Shown one piece after another: positions 44,588 to 55,687 of a stretch of DNA of 64,000 nucleotides (positions are counted from its first letter, which is position 1; every line of letters begins with the position of its first letter). The notes under the pieces were generated by a model, which was not told the DNA's origin, did not search any database, and worked only from the letters and a program-made list of their open reading frames with translations. Source of the DNA: Neonectria sp. B-13. Taxonomy: Eukaryota; Ascomycota; Sordariomycetes; Hypocreales; Nectriaceae. The stretch is taken from the NCBI GenBank assembly GCA_002682825.1, contig NOKP01000005.1:992001-1056000 (forward strand), written 5' to 3'. Made by a program: the position numbers and the translations under genes.

Positions 44588-46837
44588 ATGGAAGGGTTCT
44601 TCGGGAAACTGCCCCGTCCGGACGATCCCGACCCTGAACCACAGGGTTGCGACGTCGGCGAGAATGAGAATGAGAACTCGATGCTGGACTGGGACTGGAA
44701 GAGGTCCGCGCAATATGGCGGCCAATCTGCCAACCTCCGGGATTGGTTCGGGGGACTCGTCAGAGACCCTCGACAGCCCCGTATCACCACATGGACTGCG
44801 GGAGGGGAGGTCTGCCGCTCCTGTGGAAATTTCGATGTCAAGACTGCCATTCACCAAGTGCAGACCGCCTTCTCGGAGAGGTACTCCCTGTGGAACAAGC
44901 GGCCGCGGGTCAGGGACATCAGAGCCACGGCAGGAAAGGGTTGCAACAGGTGCGAGGTCCTGGCCCAGGCACTGCACTACCTCGGTCCTCAGGGACCAGA
45001 AGAGGAAGTTATGCTGAAGTTCCTCCCGGCCTCAGTGGCCATGTTCACGACGCTTCCTCCCAAGTATCTGGAAATCTTCCCGAGCCATGGCGAGCCGACC
45101 ATGGCCTGTGGTTTTCCGCCCGCGACGAAGAAGGGCAGAAAGCGATTCGCGGATGCCCAAGATCCGACTTGCTACGAGGAAATCACCATGGCCATTAACG
45201 AATGCATTCTCAACCACCGCGAGTGCCGCCCGTCGGCGAAACCGGTCAGGCCGAATCGACTGGTCGAGATTCCCGAAGAGGATGGCAAGCCGGTCAAGAT
45301 CGTCAAGGCACCACTAGACGTCGAATACGTAGCACTGTCACACTGCTGGGGAACCGAGCCGCTGAAGCGACTGCTTAAGAGCCACGACGAGGGCGAGGGC
45401 GAGGTCACGTTCGCGTGGGAGGAGCTGCCGGCATCCTTTCGCAACGCCTGCACCGTCTCGCGGGGCCTCTTTCTGCAGTACGTCTGGATAGACTCTCTCT
45501 GCATTGTTCAAGATGACGGCGACGACTGGGAGCGCGAGGCCGCCAAGATGGGTGCCATCTACGAGTCGGCGTACGTCACCATATCAGCTACCGACGCTGC
45601 CGCAAGCGTACACGGGTTCCTCTTCCCTCGGTTTACCCAAAACCAGTTCACTGCAGCCGACAAGAGCGACAGGATGGTTCGTTTCACGGTACGAGACTAC
45701 AACCTGGACAGGTTCAACGACAAGTTCCCTCATTACGGCGACACTCCCGACCATTCTTGGCTGCTGCGCGCCAACGACATGGAGCAAAAGTACCTCAACC
45801 CGCTTCAGCTCCGAGGCTGGTGCTTCCAAGAACGACTCATGTCAAAGCGAGTCCTGCACTTTAAACGGTACGAGGTTGTGTTGGAGTGCAACGTCGGCTT
45901 CCGCTGCGAGTGCTCCGGCATGAAGACGATGAGCAACAAGTCGATCAAGTCGCTCGTGAGCCTCATGATGCAAGATCCCTTCAGCCGCAACGATATGTTC
46001 AGGGCGGAGAATCTGCGTGATTTGATCTTTGGCGAGTCCGGGAGAACCAGACAGGCGACTGAGGAGCGCATCGCCGCCGACCCTGATGTCAGATTGATGC
46101 AGACTTGGGAGATGCTCGTTGAAATCTATACCAGGACCTCCTTTACACACCAGGACGACGTTCTTCCGGCGCTGGGCTCCCTCGCTCAGATATTCCAGTC
46201 CAAGCGACCAGACTGGACGTACGTGGGCGGACTGTGGCTCGAGCAGTTTCGACGAAGTCTCATGTGGGTGCCACAGTCGGCAAGAGGGGGGGACGGCACC
46301 ATCGCCGTCCGAACGAAGCCTTCGAAGCCCAATGGCTCTCAACTCGGCAAGGTCGCGCCATCTTTCACCTGGGCTTCCCTGGCTGGTCGCATCCGGTATG
46401 TGGCGGCCCAGTACGCAGGCAAAACCGAGTTTGAAGTGGTTTCTGCCGCAACCACGCCCGTGGGATCTGACCCTTACGGAGACATTGCTTCGGGGTGGAT
46501 AGTCCTCCGGGGTCGAGCCGTCGCGTTTCGATTCAGGATGTTCAAAGAAACTCGGGGCAGCGGTCCTTATGCAACTACCGTTGAAGTTTGTCATGACGAT
46601 TGGGATGACCCGGGTTGCTCGCGGTCAAGCCAGGACGTCGAGATTTGCAGTGGCATTTCTCGTGCGACATGGGAATGGAGGAGCACTAACAAGGTCGACA
46701 GCGGCATGGAGACTTTACAGAGGGTCAAAGGGTTTGATTCCGATGACGAGTACTCCAAATATTTCCATGACGGGGGTCAGAAAATGGAGGAACTGAACGA
46801 CGAGGAATTAGAGTTGAGTTGCCCCTTTGCATCCTAG
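44588..46837 (+). CDS. HET-domain protein (heterokaryon-incompatibility-like)
   Basis: A single exon of 749 aa. The HET domain (PF06985) is legible from about residue 245: EYVALSHCWGTE, then SFRNACTVSRGLFLQYVWID followed directly by SLCIVQDDGDDWEREAAKMG, then IYESAYVTISATDA and GFLFPR. Conserved LQLRGWCFQERLMSKRVLHF near residue 405-425 is the usual post-domain block. The N-terminal 240 residues include CRSCGNF and GCNRCEVLA cysteine pairs, common in this family. HET proteins trigger regulated cell death when incompatible hyphae fuse or on other signals; the specific partner cannot be told. The sequence is intact, with no RIP-type stops although LTR fragments lie on both sides. Confidence 0.93.
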   Translation: MEGFFGKLPRPDDPDPEPQGCDVGENENENSMLDWDWKRSAQYGGQSANLRDWFGGLVRDPRQPRITTWTAGGEVCRSCGNFDVKTAIHQVQTAFSERYSLWNKRPRVRDIRATAGKGCNRCEVLAQALHYLGPQGPEEEVMLKFLPASVAMFTTLPPKYLEIFPSHGEPTMACGFPPATKKGRKRFADAQDPTCYEEITMAINECILNHRECRPSAKPVRPNRLVEIPEEDGKPVKIVKAPLDVEYVALSHCWGTEPLKRLLKSHDEGEGEVTFAWEELPASFRNACTVSRGLFLQYVWIDSLCIVQDDGDDWEREAAKMGAIYESAYVTISATDAAASVHGFLFPRFTQNQFTAADKSDRMVRFTVRDYNLDRFNDKFPHYGDTPDHSWLLRANDMEQKYLNPLQLRGWCFQERLMSKRVLHFKRYEVVLECNVGFRCECSGMKTMSNKSIKSLVSLMMQDPFSRNDMFRAENLRDLIFGESGRTRQATEERIAADPDVRLMQTWEMLVEIYTRTSFTHQDDVLPALGSLAQIFQSKRPDWTYVGGLWLEQFRRSLMWVPQSARGGDGTIAVRTKPSKPNGSQLGKVAPSFTWASLAGRIRYVAAQYAGKTEFEVVSAATTPVGSDPYGDIASGWIVLRGRAVAFRFRMFKETRGSGPYATTVEVCHDDWDDPGCSRSSQDVEICSGISRATWEWRSTNKVDSGMETLQRVKGFDSDDEYSKYFHDGGQKMEELNDEELELSCPFAS

Positions 46838-48864
46838 CTGACGCTACCCATTGAGTCCTGCCTCTGACCGCAGACCTGTGCAGACATGCACTAGACGGAG
46901 GATCACGGCTCATCAAGGAGCCACTGATTATGTTCCGGCTTACCTCTGAGTGTAAACATGGAATGCGTGGGGTAGGGGCTACTGCTCTGATGCTGAGGAG
47001 GGTCTCAGACGATCCAGCCATATACCGGCGTGTTGGGTTGCGTGTCCTCAAAGATCAGATCTTCACAGAGTGCCTAGAGATGGACGTTTGCATCGAGTAA
47101 ACCTCGGCACTAGCTTCTAGGGTTATTAGGTTGCCGGAATCTTTTATATTTTAACCCTACTTTAGTAAGGGGACTGAATGGGGAATTATTGGCTGAGGCA
47201 TCTTGCCTCAGTTGTAGTTCGGTAGACCGGGCCGCTCCGCGGAGATCACTTAGGCTAGACTAAATGATCTGTATTATCTATTCGCCCTCAAAGAAGAAAA
47301 GCTGCTGCTGCATTGCGGGTGTTGGCTGTAACCGAGTTTCCTGTCTCGCCTGACATGATGAATACTGATGAGTTGCTTCGTGTACGGCGGGAGCCAAGGC
47401 GGATAAAACCGGCAAGATGCGGCATTTTCTTAATTTATATTGTTTAAAGGTCATTGAACCATTGCTGCCTGAAACACAAACCTGCGACAGTGCCAAAGCA
47501 GTCATGCGCTTTGCCAGCCGTACTGCACATTGCCTTTGCCGAGCTGAGGTGGCTAGCTGCACTAAGTTCAAAGGAGGCCCGAGCGGTGTGTCAGTGACCA
47601 AATGTCTCTTTTCAAGCCGCGTTTCCTGACGTGACATTGAGTCCGGGCGGAGACGTCATTCCGTCGTTGCAGCCCGCTGTGGAATGGCACGGACGGAAGA
47701 CGTGTCATTGAATGATGTGAGGAGTCCCGAAGACCTGTTCAAGCCACGCAATGTGGGACGAATGAGCTGCTGGAGCCTTAGAGCGGCGAAAGAGACAGCG
47801 GCCAGCCTAATTTTTTCTTCATTTCTTCTCTGTTATTTCCCCTCCTTAGTTTTGGAGGTTTGCCCATACCGCCTGTCAATACATACATACAGCAGGTATC
47901 AGGCTGCAGTCCGCCCCGAATGTGCTGCGCCTCCACCAAATGACCGCCACCTGGCTCTCCTTTTAGCTGTCCTTGCTTTTCCGTTCCATCCTCTCTGATG
48001 TGAAACTTTTTGTCCCAGCCAGATCATCTACATTTTTCTCCTCCATCATATCATCAGCACCTTATCTGTCAGCAGATCCAGCCCCGCACCCTGATATGAG
48101 ATATCCCCTGCGTATTTCTCCAGGCGTCTATTGCCAATCTTGGGCAAGCAACAAGTTAGACGGACAAGTATGATACCCGACCCTTCGCGCCCGAGACCGC
48201 CTAGCAGCTTTGCACGGGCGATAACATCGTCCTTGTTCGTGTACCCAGGTATGAACGGCGCGCGGCAATTCGGACGGTCGAAAACCTCTTCTAGCCCCTC
48301 GTGAATATCCGCAACGAGATCGGGGATCGTCTTTCTGGGCACTTCTTCAGAAAATGGGGTGAGGAAATATGCAGGTGTCGCTCGGCGAGCCGTGAAGCTC
48401 TGCCTCCGGATGTCAACGTCTCCAGCCGCTACCCAACACTGCACTCCATCCTTCGAGTCCGAGTTAGGTGGTGGCATCGTCCGAGTCCAATGGCGCCAAC
48501 ACGAAGTTCTCCGGCTACCGTATAGTGGATGCGGTGCCACCACCCTCAGGGGAGTACTTGATGGCAATGTGCTGAGCATTGGACGTAGGTGCTGAACGGG
48601 AGGACCAGCACCGCCTAACATTGCAACACAAAGCACTTCTGCTATTTTGCTGTTTCTTGCTACTAGATGCACAGAGCCCACTTATCTCTGCATCTCATCC
48701 AAATAAGCTAGTAAGACAAAGGGTTAATTGTACCGTCTCATGCGGGATAAACGGAGACTCTAGAGGCGTAACTGATGATGGTTGGTCCGATGTGATACTT
48801 GGGCCCCATCTTCGGAGACGTACACTTTGCCGCTCTGGTAAGGCTCACCACATTCAGCTACGAC
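46838..48864. other. Gene-poor stretch between HET gene and LTR fragment
   Basis: No supported gene. A minus-strand open frame at 48,046-48,681 (about 211 codons) has a middle part (PRKTIPDLVADIHEGLEEVF) that looks protein-like, but no family could be assigned and no start or splice pattern supports it. Other open frames are shadows of uneven composition. An AT-rich patch lies at 47,100-47,290. Confidence 0.4.
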
Positions 48865-49111
48865 GGTACGTCAAACCAAGTTGTGATATTGATAGCTAAG
48901 GAGCTTAAGGCTCTTGTCTAATGTACTAAGTGAATGTGTATATATATAACGTAGAGCGACGGTCCTTGGGAGCACGTCGGTCCTGGAGCGCTGCCGCTCG
49001 AGGAGCGACGTCGTTCCTGTGAATGGCGGTCCTCTTGTGATTGGTAAAGTAAAAATGGGTATATCATGGTTCTGCTAGTTGTGACCGCTTGGTCCTAACC
49101 TGGGCCGTGAC
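48865..49111 (+). repeat. LTR-like repeat, copy C (related family fragment)
   Basis: It shares the AAGGAGCTTAAGGCTCTTGT and GTATATATA blocks and the 3' end GACCGCTTGGTCCTAACCTG plus GGCCGTGACA with copies A and B, but the segment between is different. It is therefore a related variant or recombinant rather than a simple copy. It ends in intact GTGACA, that is, without the C-to-T seen in B. Confidence 0.65.
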
Positions 49112-49802
49112 AACAACACATAAGCAGTATTTCACGCCTAATTGCCTTTTGTTTCATCAATTAGCCTTCCCAGATCACTAAGATTTCGCTAATAGTCGTT
49201 CTTCAAGGCAAATTTTGTTCGAGAAAGGACGGATAATCGCGCTCTAAGTGTCGATGTTGGAATTGTTGCTTCGGAAAATCGGGTTGAAGTTTTGGCCAAT
49301 AAATCAATGGGACTGAATTTGGAGCGTGGTCTGTCCTGCTGATCAGCAATGAGCGCAGGGGGAGAGGACCGGGGTTGCAACAATCGGGATTGACAGGAAT
49401 CGAAATTCGAGCTTCTTCTGAAACGCCGCGCAGGTCTGTGACTGGCTAGACTGCTCGACGGCAAGGCAGCTCTGTGTAAAATCAACCTTACCATGATCTC
49501 TGCTGCCTTATCTCCACAGCGCCAAGATTACTACAGTCGCTGATTATTAACTATCTCACCCAATAAGTGTAATCGACACCTTAAAGTGGGATGCCTATTA
49601 CGTCCCTGTGTGCCTTGTAAGGCAGTTTTAGTGGAGATACCCAACGTTACAACCGGGCTGATTACGCCCGATAGTTAATTCCCCTTTAAATCCCAGACAT
49701 TGACGCTACCTCATGATCACTGGTGGCTTCAGGTCAATGCCAACCAACCACCCAACATCCACTGCTTCCATCTCAACACCATTTCAGCAAATTTCCATCA
49801 CC
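49112..49802. other. Intergenic region upstream of the 2EXR-like gene
   Basis: No gene is supported. The minus-strand open frame at 49,189-49,494 is Ser/Arg-rich with no domain. Two in-frame ATGs (49713, 49737) precede the chosen start of the next gene. Confidence 0.5.
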
Positions 49803-51124
49803 ATGGCTGCCGACCCCCAAGTACAGGCCGGCTTCGTTGCTCGACTGCCGTACGACATTCGTGAAGCCATCTACAAAGAGCTCTGGTCGTCATGGGCTCC
49901 CCGTCAACATGTTGTCTGGCACATTGACTCAAACGACGTGTCAAAAACGCACTTGTGCCGTGAGCCTTGCACTACCGAGTTCCAGGTGGAAGATCGGCTG
50001 CAAAACGAGATCGAGGCTCTGCGACAAGAAGGCCATGTTCCTCAGGGCGAATCTCTCGACGACGCTACCTATCGCCGGCGCCTTGAAAGCTGCTGGCTAA
50101 ACCACTGGAAATGCGGCGAGCGACTTGATGAAATGCTCGATGAAGAGGTGAATTTCTATTACAGCACATCGGTAGGGGAATGCTGGTGCGACAAAAAAAA
50201 GTCACAGCAGACTGGGGATCAAGGTAGTACTGCGCGCAACGTTTACTTGCCAATGCTGCTATCATGTAAGCTCATGTGAGTATGACTAGGAACGAAGAAT
50301 ACTATGTGCCCAATGCTAAATGCCGTAGATCCGAAGAATGCCTCAGATACCTTTACCAGTCCACGACGTTCGTCTTTACAGACATGATGGCGCTACAGAC
50401 CTTTGTTGGTGCCTGCCAGCAGCATCATTTCTCTTCAGTGTATAAGAACCTCATCACTTTGACGCCCCGGGCTTTCCGCAAATATGCCCTCCACTTCGAA
50501 GTGTCCCTGTTTCTGGACTTTCAATTGCACTTAATGTGCTCGGTGGTGAACGAAGATTGGACGGGCTACAACGAAATGTTCCAGTACACGCACAATCCCG
50601 ATGACTTGGAGCTGGTACACAACTCAGATCCCCACGACCCCTTTGATCTTCACTGGCTGCATCTTGACAGTTTCGAGAATCTGCAAAGCGTCAAAATATG
50701 GATTGCCGGTCGCAGGGAGGGTGGTACGTTTTCCGTAGTGCGAGCTGGTACCACTCTGAACCAGATAGCGGTAGACGCCCTAAGGAAGTCCCTCTCAACT
50801 GTCAGCAAGTCGAATTTGGTGGTGCTGAGCACACCCTTGGACGAAGACATAGAACCAGAAGATGGATATGTCCAAAGGACTGCGGAGCATGCAGGTATTC
50901 AGATCTGGAGGAGAGGTGCTGGTGACTGGTTTCATCCGGGTCCTCGCGGTGACGAGAATTTCTCTGAGAGCTCGATCGTTACCTCTGCAACAAGGTAGCC
51001 AATGCTCTTTTTATGTCTCAAAAGCTACATTTTGCTAACATGGCATTGCAGACAGGTCCTTTACGGCGAGGTGGAGGAATCAGAGGGCGATTTGACTGAT
51101 TCCACTCTCGAACACCAAGAGTAG
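49803..51124 (+). CDS. 2EXR/F-box-like protein of unknown function
   Basis: The spliced model is join(49803..50275, 50329..50994, 51052..51124), 403 aa; introns 53 and 57 bp. I chose ATG 49803 for its context (CATCACCATGGC); in-frame ATGs at 49713 and 49737 would add 30 or 22 residues. Residues 15-28, LPYDIREAIYKELW, fit the short F-box-like/2EXR motif typical of many fungal proteins, followed by a long region with no recognised domain, rich in acidic residues and Trp (CWLNHWKCGERLDEML, LHWLHLDSFENLQSVK). The C-terminus is acidic. Such proteins are numerous, fast-evolving and mostly uncharacterised; a role in substrate recognition for ubiquitination is possible for true F-box members but not shown here. 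Confidence 0.75.
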
Positions 51125-51531
51125 CATGCGTCCTGGAATTTCGGGCCAGTGGAAGCGACTTTCAATTCACTCGAATCACTCATTTACGAAGTTTGCATAA
51201 GGAAATTAATTAGGTTGAGTCGAGATTGGTAGGGTAGTCCCGTTCATCATGGTACTGAGCTCGTATGAGGCCAACCAACCTGGATGCCATTTCTGTCACC
51301 AACAGACCCCCCAATCTGTGGCGTAACGTGACGAAGTAGTGGCCTAGTAACTGTTTCAAATGGCTGCTTCAAGTGACACGCTCAGCCGGATTGGCGTCTT
51401 CTTTCTTCTATATCAAATCTGATCCTCGAACAAAGCGGTGAGGTTTGGTAATATCTAGACCATAATACCCTACACAGATGTCCACCTCTAATGCCTGGAC
51501 GTAAGATAAATATCCCACTGGCCAAAGCCGC
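51125..51531. other. Intergenic, nothing recognised
   Basis: Convergent 3' ends of the 2EXR-like gene and the truncated epimerase. GC-balanced, with no open frame of note. Confidence 0.6.
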
Positions 51532-52424
51532 CTATTCTTCTGCCACGAGGTCCTCTACGTTATGCAAGACAGTTTCTTCCAACGAGACCCATCCCGGTCT
51601 CCCTAGGTCACGCAAGTACTGCTCGGCCCTCGCTCGGGATAGGATCTCATTGGCATCCTCGTCGCCCTGGAAGTCGTCGATGAACGTCTTTCTGGGAAAA
51701 TTCTTGCGAAAGATGGCCGGAATCGCATCCCAGTTGTAGCGCCCGGCAAAGGCAAAGATCCGCTCGTCCTTGACGTCTGGGTGGATGGCAGCCGCGACAT
51801 GAAGGCGTCCGGTGGCGCTGTTGTTGATGAAGTACTCTTCACGACCCGGCATGGTTAGTGGTGGACGAGGGAGAAAGACAACAATGTTTTGAAGACGTAC
51901 GAGGGGGAGCCATGCTATGGTAAGGGTGGAGTTCGCCCTTGTAAAGACCGACGACCAACGCAGATGTAGAGGCGTAGCCTTGTTTCTCAAGGTCAAGCGT
52001 CTTTCCAAAGTTCATGTTTGGCAAGACTGTATAAAGATGAATTTAGCCGAGAATTTGTGACTTGAAACTCTTGCGCGTGAGACATCATACCAGCATTGAC
52101 AACGAGATCAGGCCGCTTAGCCTTGTTCTTCCCATAGTATTTCCAAATCGCCTTCTCCGATTCATGTTTGCTCGCGGCGTAGACGAAAACGCCGCGCTCT
52201 GGCTCGTAGGGAGGCTCAGCCCAGGCCTTCTTGACAATGGCGTCGCTCCAGGTGTCCGTTGTGACCTTGATTGCCGGTACTTCTGATTCTGGGCATGAGA
52301 TGAGTGCTGCGACGGACGAAGGCCTGAAGACGAAGCGCTGGATGCTGGGCTTGGTATAGGCTGCTTTGAGGGCATCGTCTGGTAGAGAGGCGAATGGGAG
52401 GGGGGTAGAGGCCGTGGACGACAA
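51532..52424 (-). pseudogene. N-terminally truncated NAD-dependent epimerase/aldehyde reductase (extended SDR)
   Basis: Three exon pieces, complement(51532..51836, 51901..52026, 52092..52424), join in frame through two introns (64 and 65 bp) and match the C-terminal two thirds of fungal NAD-dependent epimerase/dehydratases. These include SIQRFVFRPSSVAALI, a YAASKHESEKAIW catalytic Tyr-x3-Lys block (YAASK), PNMNFGKTLD, ATGRLHVAAAIHPDVKDERI and LGRPGWVSLEETV at the end. Two departures stand out. The first is RPSS where TSSS is usual. The second is that the N-terminal Rossmann strand with the G-x2-G-x2-G loop is missing: upstream of 52424 no such sequence and no start codon is found. Without cofactor binding it should be inactive. 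Introns and the rest of the frame are intact, so the loss looks recent. Confidence 0.72.
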
Positions 52425-53092
52425 ATATATCCCTATCGACCCGCTGCTTGAACAGGAATTAGCAGGTCACGAGACGGGATCAATACTTGTAGGAGGTTAG
52501 CGTTCGATGCAGCACCTCAAAGGACTTTACGGAATGGAACTGAGCACCAGACTGATATAGAAATGGAGACTTTACAGAGTCTGAGTCAGACAAACGAGAT
52601 GCATCTGCTCTATCAGCCGAATGTGAAGCGCAACTACTGAAGCTGCCTCCAGAGGGCACCACTTAAGCAGAGGCTTGACTTGCGTTTTCCTTGTATCTTA
52701 TTTCCCATCAGTCGGTGCCCTAAGGGAGGAGAGCAGACGACCTAAAACGAGAACGGGTCAACAATGCAATTGCGGCAGAGCGTCGGGCTCAACACATCAC
52801 AGATTGGGGTGATAATCCCAACCGGAGGAGGGACGCAACTTTTTCAAGGAAACGGTGAACAAGAGTACCCAGCGGGTTGACTAAGCAGACTTCTAGGCCC
52901 CCACCTCTCCTACTAGAGAGGGGGCATTACAACCTGTTTCTTAGTCACAGCTATATCTCTATTATATACCTTTAAGTTATTATAACTTTATCAATTTAAG
53001 ACTACTTTACCTTTCACAATACTAGCATATTTCAATCTTATACTATAGGTTAATTACTATTTGCTAAATAGCATATTACATAGTCTTAGGAA
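52425..53092. other. Intergenic, partly AT-rich
   Basis: No gene seen. Positions 52,925-53,090 are AT-rich, of the same style as the RIP-type island, and separate the truncated epimerase from the sugar porter. Confidence 0.55.
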
Positions 53093-54864
53093 CTATTTTG
53101 TTTCCTTGATGCTAGCAAGCTCAACAGTGGAAACCCCAATGATCTTCGGCGGTTCGTTAAAGACGCAAGCAATTTCTTCCAGCGTACGTCCCTTTGTTTC
53201 CGGAAAGAGGAAGTAAACCAAGACAACCAAAACTGCTAAGAGGCAGCAGAACACAATGTAGTACTTCCAGCCAATAGCAGCGAGGGCGAGAGGGTTCGAG
53301 AACTGGCCCAAGACGAGAGAGAGGTTAGCTGTCATGAGTGCAGTGGAGAGTCCCATAGATCGTAGCCTGAAGGGGAAAATCTCGATGGTGTACGAGTAAA
53401 GCATTGGAGTCCAGGCGATATCGAAGAAGAAGTAGGCGATAAAGATGAAGCCCAGAACAGCATGGCCCATGGTTTTGTTACCGGTGCGCACGAACTCTGC
53501 CGTGAGCGCCGTCCAGCAGATGTAACTGCACAGCAGACCGACGGCAGAGATCAGAAATAGGGGGCGACGGCCCAAGCGGTCGACCATCAACGCTCCAGCG
53601 CCAACGGCGGCGGCAAAGTTGAAGAGCTGAAGAATGCCATTGATCAGGGTCTGTTCCTTGGCCGTGGTGATGCCAATAGTGTCCAAGACGAGGGTTAGAT
53701 AGTACGAAACCTGAGAAATGACGTTAGATATGCCATGTAGCTGCAATCATGGAATATTGGCTACTTACAACACCAATGCCAGACCACTGCGAATAGAAGC
53801 CAAGGATAACAGCAAGAAGAGTACGGTGGCGGTTGGCGGGAGTACGAAGCATATCCTTGAACTTCGTCTCGCTGCTTGCTGTTGCCTCGGCATCGATATA
53901 TTCTATCATTTCTTGCATCTCGTATTCTACGAGCGCAGACGATTCGTCGCCTCCAGCGTGGTATTGGACCAGGATTCTGCGAGCCTCTTCGTTTCGACCT
54001 TTGGATACAAGCCATCTTGGAACATGCAAATCAACAGCTGCTCGTATAAAGAGTTCAGAGGGGGACCGCTCTCTTTCTCACCTTGGGGACTCGGGGAGGG
54101 CCCAGATAAAGGCCAATTGGATCAGTGGCATCGCTCCCTGAATCAGAGACGGAATCCTCCAGGACCAGGCGCTCTCCAGCTTGAATGTGCCATACGTTCC
54201 CCAAGCCGCCAGGATTGCGCCAATGTAGAAGGACGAGTTGTACAGCGCCGTCAGCTTGCCGCGATGCGTGGGGTAGGCCAGCTCCGTTACAAGAATAGGG
54301 GAAGGCTGTGCGATCATGATGGTCGATGCGCCAAGGAAGAAACGCGAAACCACGAACATGGCAATGGTCTGCGACGCAGCCTGGAGCGCGGCAAACGCAA
54401 TGAGGCAGACAAGACCGATCATGATGGGCACGCGCCGCCCAAAGCGGTCTCCCAGCCAGGAGACGGGGAAGAGCATTAGGATCTTGCCGATCGGGTACAC
54501 GGCGTTGATGGTGCCCAGGATGGCAGCGTCTGGCTCATCAAAGTAGCTTCTCCACTGAGTCAGCGACTGAAGGCCGTTCATCATGGACGCTATATAGAAG
54601 TTAGTAAGAAATGAGGACCGTCGGCCGTCGTAGCCTCGTACCATCGTAGCCAACAGCGCTTGAACTGATGAGTGGCACGCAAAGGATCAGGTTCAATAGA
54701 ATAAGATGCCTGGTGCGATACCAAGGCTTCGAATCAGTCGGGAGCACCTTTCAGTAACATGTTAGCCAAGGAACTCAAGTTGCCCACTCAAGACCAGTAA
54801 CGCATACCGCGGCCAGCTCGCTGCTGGGGATATCCCCAACTGAACTCTTCTTCATGCCAACCAT
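53093..54864 (-). CDS. MFS sugar transporter (lactose-permease/hexose porter group)
   Basis: The spliced model is complement(53093..53710, 53769..54015, 54082..54589, 54642..54747, 54808..54864), 511 aa. Introns are 52-66 bp and the frame is continuous. Sugar-porter motifs: GDRFGRRVP in loop 2-3, RFFLGASTIMI in helix 4, ALPESPRWLVSKGR after helix 6, a QWSGIGVVSYYLTLVLD helix-7 block, VDRLGRRP in loop 8-9 and PETKGRTLEE at 476-485. Twelve hydrophobic segments fit. A QQ-type start of helix 7 is replaced by YSQWSGIGVVSYY, typical of the fungal lactose-permease-like branch that carries disaccharides or hexoses; the substrate is not determinable. It is head to head with a GH3 beta-glucosidase gene across an 823-bp promoter, suggesting uptake and cleavage of the same beta-glucoside. 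Confidence 0.93.
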
Positions 54865-55437
54865 GATTAAGGCGCTGTTTCTCGTTCGAAGCAATTGACT
54901 TCAGCTGAGGGTTCGGTAAAAGCGGAGATCAACAAAGCTTCTTGAGTAATCACCACAAGAGGTCGTTTCTGTTCCTTTTATCGCCGTCAACAGACCTGTT
55001 CGTGATATCTAATCACCCAAACAGGTGTCCGTCATGTCAGCGTCTTCGTTCCTCGGTCCATGCACCCGGATGAGAGATAACGCTTCCGAAAAGAGGATAC
55101 ACCGATGCGCTAGCGAGACTTGCTTGGTCTGGGCTTAGTCTGCTGATAGAGAGCTAGGCAATGGACTTCAACAAATTGCACAACTAGGGAGATGCGGAGG
55201 GGATGAGATACAGGAAGAGAGAGTTATGCCACTATAGGTCATGGGGCGGATTGAGTGATTGAATTGAACCAACAGAAAGGCTAGCTGCAGCATTAACACT
55301 AGTTGACCTTGCACATTCCCTGCTTTTACGGCTGGACCTGGTGGTGCTCATCAGGATACCCCGCACAATTCTCCGCCACGTATCTGAATCTTACGAATGA
55401 AGGCGCGCTAATAGGCTTGTGAACTTGTGTGAAGAGA

Positions 55438-55464
55438 TTCGGTCCGTGTTGGAACCGGACCGAA
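55438..55464. promoter_or_regulatory. 27-bp inverted repeat in the porter/GH3 shared promoter
   Basis: TTCGGTCCG and CGGACCGAA, 9-bp perfect arms separated by 9 bp, lie 224 bp upstream of the GH3 start. Such dyads with CGG half-sites are plausible Zn(II)2Cys6 targets. Confidence 0.5.
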
Positions 55465-55687
55465 GACTTGGCGCTAGGGTGCTGTTATCTCCAACCCCCT
55501 TTCTGGATCGTGGCTTATCAGTGTGTCGAACCCACTGCAATGGTTCCGTCATAGGAGCCTGGGCATTGAATTCGTGACGGATAGAAAACCCACGTTCACA
55601 TGCCTTGATAGTTCTATCTTCTTACTGGGATCTGTGATTATCATAATCCTCGACTTTATGAAAGCATTTGCTGTCCAGGTCGAGAAA

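Noticed and set aside
47278..47637. 119-codon minus-strand open frame as a gene
   Set aside because: No domain, no conserved motif, no splice logic; AT-rich flanks and compositional bias explain it.
48046..48681. 211-codon minus-strand frame as a second epimerase fragment
   Set aside because: Only a PRKT word and a loose pattern resemble the epimerase tail at 51532; this is not enough to assign.
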